DNA of 64,000 nt from Flammula alnicola (lineage: Eukaryota; Basidiomycota; Agaricomycetes; Agaricales; Strophariaceae), in assembly GCA_015499995.1 (NCBI GenBank), contig JADNRV010000120.1:1-64000 (forward strand), written 5' to 3'. Below, in pieces: positions 47,482 to 60,879 of this stretch; position 1 is the stretch's first letter; each line of letters begins with the position of its first letter. Below the pieces are notes generated by a model. The model did not search any database, had not been told where the DNA came from, and was given only the letters and a program-made list of their open reading frames with translations. A program made the translations under genes and the position numbers.

Positions 47482-48275
47482 GGGGCGCGGTGGCTTAGTG
47501 GTACCACCGCCCTCCTTGGATGTGTCAAGAGGGCTATTCCAAGGTTGAGGGCTCAATTCCCCATGCCCCCAAAACTTCACCGGACCACGGGGTAGACACC
47601 GGTGTTTTCACACGACTATTAGTACCTGGCGAAAGTCAACGACGTTACGAGCGGTGGGGGTTGCCGAGGTGCCGTGACATTAGCGGCACTTCTAGAAGGG
47701 CTAGTGGGAGTCTTCGGACGCTGGGACCAAGTCCCACAGCTGGCGTGGGGAATAGGGAGGAGGTTTATACCTCCGGGCGGTCGGACAAATAAGGAGAGAA
47801 CCTATTTAAGACCCTCACGTCGCCGGCCGAACTGCTCCCGGTTCAACACCATATACGATATTGGCATCAAATAAAACCCTTGTTAATCAACAACATCGAG
47901 CATAATACGACTGAAAAACGCGGTCAAGCCCCATCATTCGACGCATCAAGGCAGACAGGGTCGCTCCAAGAATATATCGACATGGAAACACTGGGAAACT
48001 CGAATGCGGAGACGGAAAGCGGAGTACTAATTACAACATTACATATACATTACTTGATCCGGGGCGCCGTAGACACAATGGACTCGCTTATGTACGTAAT
48101 TCCCTTCACCTTGTAAGTCCCTTCTCTTCGGATTCGGGGGTTTGGCTTCGGGGGTGTATTTAGGTTAGGGTTTGGGGTAGAAACGGACGCATAGAAAAAG
48201 ATTTGCTGTATATATCTCTACCATATGGCTCAGCCACACCGGAGAATAAACACTGAATTAAAAAAAAAAAAAAAA
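47482..48275 (+). mobile_element. tRNA-headed retroposon (SINE-like), ~0.8 kb
   Basis: The 5' end is tRNA-like: GGGGCGC acceptor arm, TGGCTTAGTGG (an exact A-box form), a GCCCTC/GAGGGC stem, and GGCTCAATTCC (B-box-like) leading to GCCCCC. The 3' end is a run of ~16 A. GGTGTCCGGGA occurs just before the head (47471-47481) and just after the poly-A (48276-48286), an 11 bp or longer target duplication. No significant ORF. It is long for a SINE, so the body may be a LINE tail or a captured transcript. Confidence 0.85.
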
Positions 48276-48779
48276 GGTGTCCGGGAACCGGACCGGAGCA
48301 AGCCCCTGCTCCGGTCTTCGTCGTACTCTGTCAGAGACAATGCACGCTCTTTTGTTCTTTTTTTACGAATGCAAAGTAAATTTAGGATGTACAGCATACA
48401 ATGAACGCCAGCGTACGTAAAATATTCATTCTCGCTTAACAACTCAGAGACGGATGTTGAACATTCATTGTTCTTTCTTTAGCGACCTTGTTACTTACTC
48501 AGAAATCAAGCAGGGACATTCATGGATACTGCGTGGTACATCCCCGTCAAACTCTGCAATGTATCCACAGTTTACTCATGCGTTGTCGTCAAGACTGCAG
48601 GACATCTCGGAAAACAACAACTCAGGGGTTTGGGGATCGTCGCATTCAGAGCCTGACGTGAGGCTATGTCAATAACTCTCATGCAGGCGCTAATTTTGCG
48701 CTATAAAGGCAAGTGCGACAAAGCAAGATATTATCCACCCAAGCTTTCTCACTCCTCTCACAGTAGAAACTCCCTTCCA
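48276..48779. other. Intergenic, includes a short palindrome
   Basis: CCGGAGCAAG/CTTGCTCCGG-type palindrome (CCGGAGCAAGCCCCTGCTCCGG region) at about 48294-48316 follows the retroposon. Otherwise only the upstream flank of the next gene. Confidence 0.4.
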
Positions 48780-49502
48780 ATGACATTCCTTCCGTCGCTT
48801 TTTAAGCCAAAGAAGAACCGTAAGCCAATTCAGTCCACCGACACGGCGACCTCTCGCACATCGACAGCTGCACCTACCTCCAATATAATCCCAGCTCCTA
48901 TCCAATCCTTCGAAGGTTCACAAGAGTTCTATGGCGAGCAGGAGAACAACAACGGCGGGGACAGCGCTGCCATTCGTGCCGCCCCTGCTCAGTCCTTTAG
49001 AGGATCGCAGAAAATCTATGGTCGTATGACAAATAACAACGGCGTCAATGCCACCAATAACAACGAGAACATTGGAAATACGAGTGGTACCCGGGTAATC
49101 ATGGTTGATGCATCGGCCATGCTTGGGACGAGGATGCAACCGCAGCCGTCGACGTACCCGACATTCTATGTCGAACAGCCTACTAGAAAGGCAGCAATAA
49201 TGGATACCCCAGGTTTGTCTTGGCTACTTCGAAAGCATACTTTGAGCTGGTTTATTCACCTGGGACAATATTTTAGCCACGCCAATTTGGGTTGGTGGGG
49301 CAGCTGGAATAAATATCCCAGGTTCGTCTTGAGCAATGTAAATTGCAGCGACTTTACTCACATCCTCCCACAGTCCAACTTGACGCCAATGGAAGCTTCA
49401 GGATGTAATTTTCAGGAGCTCATTTGGATCACCCATACGGACTTTCGATACGGACTTGCACTAATTCAGTTACATATTCATAGTTACTTAATTTTTGTAT
49501 AG
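48780..49502 (+). CDS. Hypothetical protein, N-terminal part likely
   Basis: ATG at 48780 starts MTFLPSLFKPKKNRKPIQ, then a Ser/Thr-rich stretch, then two copies of a motif QSFxGSQxxYG (about residues 41-51 and 71-81), then an Asn-rich segment (NNNGVNATNNNEN). After PTFYVEQPTRKAAIMDTP the frame stays open but the sequence changes character, and a GTTTGT donor at ~49213 suggests the real gene splices there; I could not find the next exon. The Asn/Gly-rich start resembles N-termini of some mushroom NLR-like proteins, which is only an impression. Confidence 0.4.
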   Translation: MTFLPSLFKPKKNRKPIQSTDTATSRTSTAAPTSNIIPAPIQSFEGSQEFYGEQENNNGGDSAAIRAAPAQSFRGSQKIYGRMTNNNGVNATNNNENIGNTSGTRVIMVDASAMLGTRMQPQPSTYPTFYVEQPTRKAAIMDTPGLSWLLRKHTLSWFIHLGQYFSHANLGWWGSWNKYPRFVLSNVNCSDFTHILPQSNLTPMEASGCNFQELIWITHTDFRYGLALIQLHIHSYLIFV

Positions 49503-49653
49503 TATCTTTTCGCAAATACCAGGAGGTTAATTAGGAATCACTACTTTGCTTGGCCTCGAAGGCTCGCTGCATGTCGAAATTTGTCTTAGATGTCGGGGCT
49601 CGACCCTCAAAGCTTCAACTATTGGGCAATGAATCGCCATTGAAAAGAGACAC

Positions 49654-51880
49654 CTAAGCGAGGTGACCTATTCCCCATACAACAAGTGCGCCAGCACATA
49701 CTGTGAAAATATCTATCACGCTCCTTAATCCCTCATTGCTCTTGTTCAATTCTGCCACAGCTGGACACAGCGCATCGTCCTTCTTAGACTTCAACGCGGA
49801 CACTGGTAACAGGACCTGGGGTTTAGTTAACGTCAACGCAAGGAACCAAACCATCGTTGAAAAATGGCAGCAGACCTGAGGCATCCCTGCTTCGGCACGA
49901 ACATCAAGATTTCCATCCGGATCTGCGGTCATCGTCTTGCATGTCAGAACATTGACCACCAGTTCATTGGGCGCAAATAAATTTGAGGTGTTGGGTATAG
50001 TCCACATCGGATTCACAGTGGTGTTTTGTCCGACGTTGGTAAGTAAGGTTGTTAGAGGTGGCTTGGAGACGACAAGGGTGGAGAGGTCGGGTTGTTGGAT
50101 GAACCGCATCTGTGGCTGTATGTTTGACGGGATAAAAGCAACGGAACGAGCGAATGAGGGCTTACCGGAGTGATATAGAAGTTATCATTGGTGGTAGCGG
50201 CGATTTTTCTTGCGGCATTGAGGGCGCGTACTTGAGCAACTAAAGCCTTTTCTGTCACATATCCCGAAGACCATAGTCTGTACAGAGCAAATTATCAATC
50301 TGAGTGAAGGGTCAAGGAGATAAAATATTGAGAGATTCCCGTACGCTTCTCGATTGGATGGATCCGAGCTTCCTTCAAATCCCTGTTCTTGACCTAGACA
50401 TTGCGCCACACCTGCTCAGAAATACCTTAAATGGAAGGCGGTCTGCTCTTTACCGTAGTACATGATGGGTATCCCATCCTGGATAAACGGCCACGTTATG
50501 GCGTTGCTCACGAGCTAATGTGGATAAAGAGTCAGACGTAAGGCAACACATAGTCATGTCCAACGAACCCCTGGATCTTTGGTTCCAAATTGGACCCTTG
50601 GCTGGTCGTGGTTCTCGATAAACGAGCCGGTCATGGATAGTCCGTTCTGGTACGCATGTTGCGAGTTTGTTACGACGTCTACAAGCATAGATAGGTTTCC
50701 CTGATTAGATCTAAACGCAGTAATGGCTGCGAAGTAGGTAGGATAATCCAAGATCCCATCTACTACTCCTATTTAAGAGCATCAGTTCCACCGCAGAGAG
50801 AAGTCGTGATATGAAAGCTTACTCGTATAGTCAGACGCATAGCCTACATCTTGAGTTAGGACCTTCAAGCGAGACGAGAACGAGAAATCAAGTGTGAGTA
50901 GTGTATGATAAATGGAACGCGGGGCATTGTGCCCACCTCTCCTAAAGTGAAGACACCAGCGGCCTTCCCGAAACCGGGCCAAAAATCTTTTCGAATGTGC
51001 TTGACTGTATCGATGCGCAAGCCGTCAACGTCGTAGGTTTTAGTCAAGTTTTGTATCCAATCCTGCATCGTTTGCACAATTATGGGGTCTTCAGTGTTCA
51101 AATCGAGAAGAAGGAGATTGGGATCTCCGAGCCAGCATTGTTCGACTTCGGTCTGGTTATTGTTTTTGATTTGACAATATGGATGAAAGTCGCTCTGCGA
51201 CGAGAACGGGGAATTGACCGAGAAATCGAGTGCTGCAACGTTGACATCGGGTGTACTGTTGGAAGGCACGATCGCGAAGCTACGAAATAGCAATTCAATG
51301 TCGTGGAGTTTCACAGAACATATGAATCACGTACTGGTTGACTACCACGTCGACCATCAGATACATTCCCCGGGAATGAAGAGCTTCGCTCAATGCCTTC
51401 AAATCATCCGCAGTACCGAAATGTGAGTTGAGCATGTTGATGTCTTTGGTCCAATCTGTATCAGAGCACAGGAAAAATCACAGTAAATATTTGTGGCAGA
51501 GTATAGTTACGAGGACGAACCCATGGTATGCCTCGCCGTATCGGCTACTGCCCTCGAAATTGGCGACGACAGGAGAGATCCAGACGGCGTCAAACCCTAG
51601 TTGTTGTACATAGTCGAGATGTGTTGTGATTCCTTTCCAATTTCCGCCGCAGTACTTCCTCAGAAACGTATCACAGCTGTACGATGCATTATCGCTTTTA
51701 GCAAATCTATCTGTCACGACCTTCATCTCCTATCAGCAAACGGAAAGTGAGTTTAAGGTATAGAAGGCGTACTTGGTAGATGCTTCTCCCTCTCCATTGT
51801 TCTGCAGTGGCTGCATATCCAACCGATGTCAGGACAGATAACAGACAGACGTAGGAAAAACTGAGCGATGCGCCTGGCAT
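49654..51880 (-). CDS. Secreted alpha-amylase, GH13, with hydrophobic C-terminal tail
   Basis: Eleven exons on the minus strand: 51773..51880, 51521..51720, 51335..51455, 50937..51279, 50823..50862, 50569..50768, 50454..50514, 50345..50393, 50166..50277, 49876..50109, 49654..49815; ~543 residues. The start MPGASLSFS gives a signal peptide. Motifs: [34 protein letters not shown] (nucleophile Asp), GVFTLGEV (acid/base Glu), FIENHDQPR (third Asp). All catalytic residues are present. The last ~20 residues are hydrophobic, suggesting a GPI or membrane anchor, as in fungal cell-wall amylases. All joins are in phase except exon 2 to 3 (YHG|..WTKDIN), which is one base out, so either a one-base indel or a missed splice variant exists there. 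Confidence 0.85.
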
Positions 51881-52239
51881 ACCAATACTTAGGGTGAACA
51901 AGTGTCGACGCCACAAAAACAAAAGAATAAATACCAGGACGTAGTCCAAAATCAAATTAAGGAGTAATCCTATTAATCGAGGTGAAGAGACGTGCTTTGT
52001 GGATTAAGTGCGTAGGATACATTGGTTGAGCTCCAAGTTGGGCTGACCGCCGCGGTAGCGTTGCGTATATAAGTCCGGAGGGTGTATGTAATTATGTAAT
52101 ATACATATCCAATTTTCCGCTAATGTAAATTACAAAAAGTGTACTGTAAATTACGTTTTTTAGGATGCACGTGACCTTCTAGGCAGCAGAACCGCAGCGT
52201 CCGACGAGCAGCGTCGAGCAGCGCGACGACGACGGGTTT
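51881..52239. other. Upstream region of the amylase gene
   Basis: AT-rich, with GTAAATTAC repeats at ~52124 and ~52145. CGCCGCGGTAGCGTTGCGTAT at ~52048 resembles, inverted, sequence near 58236-58256, so a larger decayed inverted-repeat unit may span this side to the synthetase promoter. Confidence 0.4.
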
Positions 52240-52628
52240 CTCGTCACTATACCCACGATGGCAATTCAAATACACCACTCTCCTCCTTCTCCTCGCTGCC
52301 AACCATGACTTTCTGCGACAAAAAGGCAGCTTTCGCTACCTTCCTAACCACCGGGCCGTCTGCCAAAATCTCATCATGATCCGAGTCCAGCTTGATGGAT
52401 GCCATGTCAATGTCCTCGCCGGAGCCCTCTGCTGGTAGGGTACGGCTGGTTGTAATGGGGCCGGCACTCAGAGGGCCATCATCTGCGAGCATCCTTGACA
52501 GATCAATATCTTCTTCATCGTCGGATTCATTGCAGTTGAGATCCAGCTTTGCGCTTGCACCCTCGTCGGCGTCGATTGATCGTACTCTGTGTGGGCGGCC
52601 CAGGTTGATGGTCAACCTGAGGATTTGA
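52240..52628 (-). pseudogene. C-terminal fragment of an unknown gene
   Basis: An open minus-strand frame of ~120 codons without its own ATG at the start reads INLGRPHRVRSIDADEGAS, then an acidic repeat-like segment (DDEEDIDLSRML, GEDIDMASIKLDSDHDE) and ends FELPSWV. The open frame begins exactly where the CAACCTA-repeat element starts, so it looks like the downstream part of a gene split by that insertion. The upstream part may be the fragment at 57205-57350. Confidence 0.4.
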
Positions 52629-53340
52629 CCTAAGTTAGGTTACATATCAGTAAATAAAAGGTTAATTTTCATCTTCGTTAGGTTGGTGATCAACCTTGTA
52701 AGTAGGTTGACGCCTTGGTCATTTTCTAACCTATTTTTTAACTTTTCAACCTATGTACAAATAGGTGTATGATCAACCTAACACAGGGTGTTAACCAACC
52801 TATATTCATACCGAAAATCAACCTATTGCTGGTTAAATAGTATCCAATTAGCAGCTTCCGTGGACCGTGATTGAGCTCGCTGTGGGCATTTTAAATCAAA
52901 AGTCAACCTATTATTGCGACTACATACTAGGTTACATACAGCTACGAACTTTAAATGAGAACAAACTACACGCTGTTTACTACAGTCTAGGCCACCATCG
53001 CTGAACCCACAGCGAGGCCTCAAGCATATGGTTCCCATGCCAAGTCGCATCCAACACCTGAAGACGTGGCGAACCGCGGAGAAAGGAAGTGGTGATGGGT
53101 GTTGCCGTCTGGCAAGCACAGAGAAAGGTCAGAATGCGACCTTCCGTGTCCAATATTTAAGGACCTTACCTGCTAGATATTGGCGCTTTGCATTCTCATA
53201 CCCGCTTCCATCATACTTAGGTTGATAAGTGCCTATTTACTGGCTGACGAGTCTGGTTGAAAAGTAGCATACTCACGGTCTAATTATGTAGGTTTAATAT
53301 CACTACTTTCTTGGTTGTTTTGCTAGGTTGCCGCGCAACC

Positions 53341-56300
53341 TAGTGTTGAGCACGGGTCACCCACGGTCAAATTTCCACTGACCCATACCCTTACCCGTTG
53401 AAACCCATACCCTTAGCTACGGGTACAGGATACCCGTCTCTACGGGTGAGGGTTTCTGCGGGACCCATGGGTCTCAATACCCGTACGGGTTTGCTCTAAG
53501 GGTCAGCGATTTTCAATGAGATGTCGGTCATGTTACATGCAGACCTGTAACTACCAGTTCAACGTCAAGAAAGAATAATTAAAAACTACAACGCAATATC
53601 AAATTCATCCTCTGGCTCCTCTTCGCCCTCCTTCAAATCTGGTAAGTTTGCCGCAGCACGAATATCATTGCTATCGACGAGGTCCAACTTGCTCCATGCA
53701 CCAAGACAGAGAAGGGCCCGAGTTGACTCTACAGAGAGGCGGTTACGGATGTAGGATAGAACAAGTCGACCTTTGCTGAATACGCGTTCCACATCAACAG
53801 ATGTGGCTAAAAGAATGTAACGTTAGATTGCGAGACAATGTTGAAGTACAAAACTTTGATTACCTGGGATGCTGAGGTAGCTGCGAGCCATCCGAGATAA
53901 GCAAGGATAGACTGCCTTTTTCTCAACCCACCATAAGAGAGGGTTAGCGGTAGCCTCTGTTGGCGATGATAGGTAGCGGGTAAGTTCGTCAGCTAGCTCA
54001 ACCTTCTTGGGTACAGAGAGGGAAGGGAGGTTGTCGAAGATATTGTCAGAAATGACCTGCGGCGAAGGCTATAATACAAATTAAATAAAAGAGATGAAAG
54101 AAAAAGAGAAGATCCTCACTGTCGATTCATCTTCCGAGTCATCCACTTCGACCTTTGCATAAGCGCGTTCAAATTCTGCACGGACAATATCCTCGGCGGT
54201 CGTGATCCAGTCCGCTTCCCAGTTCGCAGATTTGAAATATTCGAGTTTGTGACTAGGATGGAGGACTATGGAAATATCAGAACAAGACCAAGCGATGTTT
54301 TTTCGGAACGTACCCATTGCGATTCGATAGAGTTCGGAGTGGTCGGTCTTGTTGTAGTACTTGTTTAATAGTTTCTTGCCAATCGTGAGAGCAGCTTGGA
54401 TCGAGGGATCATACTTCTTGTCATGGGCAGCAGTGGCGAGGTACTTGTCGATGTGGTCCATCGCAGGAATAACCTTAGCGAGGTTCGGAGTCGAGCGTGA
54501 AAAGAAGAGGGTAGCATCTTTAAATATCTGAGACGTGAATGCGTTTAGAAGTGGACATATTCTGAAGAAAAATGGGTCTACGCACCTTCAGTACATCAGC
54601 CAAGTCCTTGACAACCTTCCATTCTTTCTTCTTGAGTTCATACTTTCGCATTTTCATGTCTTGATTAGCCGTTACTTGATTGTAAGCGTCTCGGTAGGTG
54701 TAGGCGAAGTCGAGCATTTCATAGGTGTAATTCCAGCGTGTAGTGACATCGCGGGGCATGATGCGGGTAGATAAGGGCTGCTTACCCTTCTCCTTGCTAG
54801 CTTGGGCCATTCGATCAAGGATCACATACCATTCGGGGAGGATGATGGTCGTTGATTTCTTGATTGCGTGTGCGGCCTTTCGAAGCTGGATAACAAAGAG
54901 AAAATAAATTATTAATTCTGTTGCTATGTCCAAAAACAGTTATTTGTCTGATCAACACACCTTATCGAGTGCGAGCCGGACAGGTTTCACACTCATCTCC
55001 AAAGCCTTGACTTCTTCTTTCGACATTTCTGCCCGCCCGTCGTATAACTTGGCCTCTTCGCTGTCCTCAGCATCGTCTCCGCGGCTCCCATCCTCACTTT
55101 CGACAATCTCTTCAGCACTATTTGCTTCCTCCTCATCACTCTCCTCGTCACTCCCACTGTCCTCAAGCTCATCAGCCAGGGCCTCCAGCGCTGCAGCCGT
55201 GCTATCAAGACCATCCCCGTCGTTATCATTCCCCTTCCCTTTTGTTTTCGACTTTGGTGCATCGAATTGTCTCATTATACACTTTGCAACGAGGTTGAGA
55301 ATGTGCGCAAAGCAGCAGGTTCGATTTGCCGATCCAGGGAATTCCGTCAGAAGAGTTGCGAGATGATCAATCATGGCGTCGTTGGCGGTAGCGTTATCGC
55401 AAGTTACGCTAAGGATCTAGTAGACCCGCCAGTGAGTACCAAGTTATCTATATAATTAAAGAATACTTACCTTGTCTGCAATTCCAAAGTCTTCAAGCAC
55501 CTGCGCAAACGCCGTTGCCAGGTTAATCCCTGTGTGAGAGCGCGGCACCTCGACGATATCAAGCAGAAGGCAGATCGGTATGCCCTTCTGTTCAAAATGA
55601 ACCGTGATTGCAACATATGCCCTATTGTTGGGCGAGGTCCATGCGTCTGTGCTGAAGCTCAACGCACTATCGTTTTCCTGTCCAGTAAGTTCGTCATTCC
55701 TCAATCAATTGTTCATCTTAACTAATAGATTCACCTGCAGCAGCTTTGCAATTCGCTCTCAAGTTTTCCTGAAGACATGCTTAGTATCTCGAGCTACCGT
55801 GTGTCGTGAAGGTATGTAGTAGCCCGGTCTCCCCGTTTTCATCAGGGCATTAAAACCCTTGTCGTCGACTATGCTGAATGGCCTCATGCTTTCAGCCACC
55901 CATTTTACGATCTCAGCCCTATCACGACAATATTAACGCGATGGAAAGGAGGAGAGTTTGAAGGATTTACCGTGTCTCTACTCTGGTGTGTGGGCGGTGT
56001 GAGTAAGTCACTTTTCCCTTTCCGGTTCTCTCGAAAATCGCCGTGATGCTTCCATCCCTTAGCTCTGCCCCTTTCAATGCCGCCCGCGCAATCCCTACAT
56101 CTTTGGCCTCATCTGCCTTCGCCACGTTCTCCTCTCCCCAGCAAATTTTCGCATGTCGATGAAGACTACTGGTGGACTTGCTATCGCCAGTATCAAGGTA
56201 ACGGCGAACGAGTCTTGTATTTTTTCCTTTTCCCTTACAATGTTTTGCATTGCAGGTGAAGTCGTGCACTCGGCGCCCTTCAACGTCGTTGATGGTGACC

Positions 56301-57141
56301 TCAGGGTTGAAAAATGCGTAGATAGGTGATCGCCAGTCCTTCTGGAGGCGCTCTGGAGATGTGTGAGTAATTGGAATTCCCAGATTAGTTTGCACTGACC
56401 CAATTCTTGTTCAGCTGTCTCCTCATCCTCCGCATCCTCCTCGTCATCCTCCTCGTCATCCGAATCCTCTACCTCAATAAGTTCTGGCCTCTCATCATCA
56501 TCCCCATCGGGTGACATCTCAAAGATGTCATCGCTTCCATCAGTGGCTTCGATAACCGCATTCGGATTCTTTGGGCGACCAGTGTTACGACATATGTGAC
56601 TTTCTTGATCCTCGACTGCTTCGACAGAGGGTTGACGATTGGGAGGGTTGGGCTTAGGTACTCGAGAGCTGGGCTGCTTTTGGGTACTGCTTGTAGCTGT
56701 CTTGGATTGTTGAGTGGACTGGTTGAGCTGGAGCTTTCGCCGCTTGACAGCATCCTCGTGGACGTTGTCCTCATCGGTTAATTTAGGGTTCAGAGTGCGC
56801 TTTCGCTTGGCAGGGAGATCTTTATCAGAAGAAGCCTGAATGGGCTTGCTAAAAGAAGCCATAACGTCAATACAGGGTGCCGGTAGATCGGACTGGCTTG
56901 TAGAATTTTTTTTTACTCTACGGTACATCGATCGGAACGTCAGATCAACTGTACAGTTGTACGGGCGCACTCCGAACAGCCATATATATCCTCTCGCTCG
57001 ATCAAACCCGCCATCAAACCCGCACACCCATGAGCACAGGTACGGGTTTGGTCAAGGGTGACATTAGCAGGACCCGCACCCATTCCCGTGAGACCCATAC
57101 CCGTAACCCCGCATGGGTTGCTATACCCGTGCTCAACACTA
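53341..57141 (-). mobile_element. Autonomous-type hAT transposon, 3801 bp
   Basis: GCGCAACC flanks both ends exactly (53333-53340 and 57142-57149), an 8 bp target duplication. The termini TAGTGTTGAGCACGGGT and ACCCGTGCTCAACACTA are perfect inverted repeats. Subterminal regions have many ACCCATACCC/ACGGGTA words. It contains one ten-exon transposase gene on the minus strand. Clean ends and a nearly open transposase indicate a young insertion. Confidence 0.96.
53586..56862 (-). CDS. hAT transposase, one internal TGA
   Basis: Exons (minus): 56400..56862, 55971..56352, 55735..55918, 55471..55677, 54961..55416, 54586..54885, 54314..54527, 54120..54265, 53864..54068, 53586..53806; 925 codons, all phases close. 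The N-terminus has a Lys/Arg-rich nuclear signal and a Glu/Asp run; residues ~155-230 form a BED-type zinc finger (NAKHCKGKGKN...LHRHAKIC). Then come the RNase-H-like blocks FSTDAWTSPNNRAYVAIT, LSVTCDNATANDAM, CFAHILNLVA, PRDVTTRWNYTYEML, and the hAT dimerisation region ATSVDVERVFSKGRLVLSYI. The only lesion is TGA at 55761-55759 (codon 335) within KT.ERIAK, where Arg (CGA) is expected; a C-to-T change explains it. Otherwise it looks functional. Confidence 0.93.
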
Positions 57142-57204
57142 GCGCAACCTAAATATTAGGTTGATTCAAATCAACCTAATAATCACCCAAGGACAGGTTG
57201 AAAT

Positions 57205-57456
57205 CTAGTTTTCAGCCTGTCCTTGGTTGCTCGGCAACCTAAGCTGCTCCCACAGTGGTAGTAGCCATTCAACGTCGAAGAATTTGATGACAGGATTCGG
57301 GTGAGCTGATTTTCGGACCTGAGATAATGAAAAACATAAGGTTAAAAAGCCTCGCAAGAGGCAGAGCAGGGTAAGTAAGCACTCGTGAAGGCCTGATTGA
57401 CGCTTTCCACTCGAGCTGATTGACGCTTTCCACTCGAGCTGATTGACGCTTTCCAC
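57205..57456 (-). pseudogene. Upstream fragment of an unknown split gene
   Basis: On the minus strand the stretch VRKSAHPNPVIKFFDVEWLL followed by PLWEQ (about 57322-57240), preceded by a splice acceptor-like TCTCAG, looks coding. It ends where the CAACCTA element starts. Together with the fragment at 52240-52628 it could be one gene interrupted by that element. I do not recognise the protein. Confidence 0.35.
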
Positions 57457-57457
57457 T
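57393..57457. repeat. Tandem repeat, 23 bp unit, nearly 3 copies
   Basis: CTGATTGACGCTTTCCACTC starts copies at 57393, 57416 and 57439 (unit completed by GAG). The copies are essentially identical, so this is a recent expansion; it lies in or next to the split-gene fragment. Confidence 0.9.
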
Positions 57458-60659
<3,202 letters not shown>

Positions 60660-60879
60660 CTGTGATAAATTATCATTTGCGATTGTACAATTGCGTATGC
60701 TAAAACTGAAAGCTGGGTTGCACAACATTTCGACAAGTCTGACAGAACTATTAATGGCTACATGGCAAATAATTGCTAGGTATGACGTGTGGGATTGAAT
60801 AATGTTACAGAATGCACGTTCAGAATTTTGCGAATCTAAGAGGTCTTGAAGAATAGGAGAAGAGAAGCATACATCTAAT

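Larger units (their letters stand above)
52612..57245. mobile_element. Element rich in CAACCTA repeats, host of the hAT transposon
   Basis: On both sides of the hAT (52612-53340 and 57142-57245) the words CAACCT and AGGTTG occur many times, including TAGGTTG, ATCAACCTAA and GGTTGCTCGGCAACC. Joining the two sides gives a ~0.83 kb AT-rich non-coding element. Outer ends are roughly set by the loss of the motif at ~52612 (GGTCAACCT) and ~57240 (GGCAACCTA). No target duplication identified. Confidence 0.6.

Noticed and set aside
47482..47570. A functional tRNA gene
   Set aside because: A-box and acceptor arm look right, but the anticodon loop is ~14 bases and the T-arm is imperfect; with the poly-A tail and target duplication it is a retroposon head.
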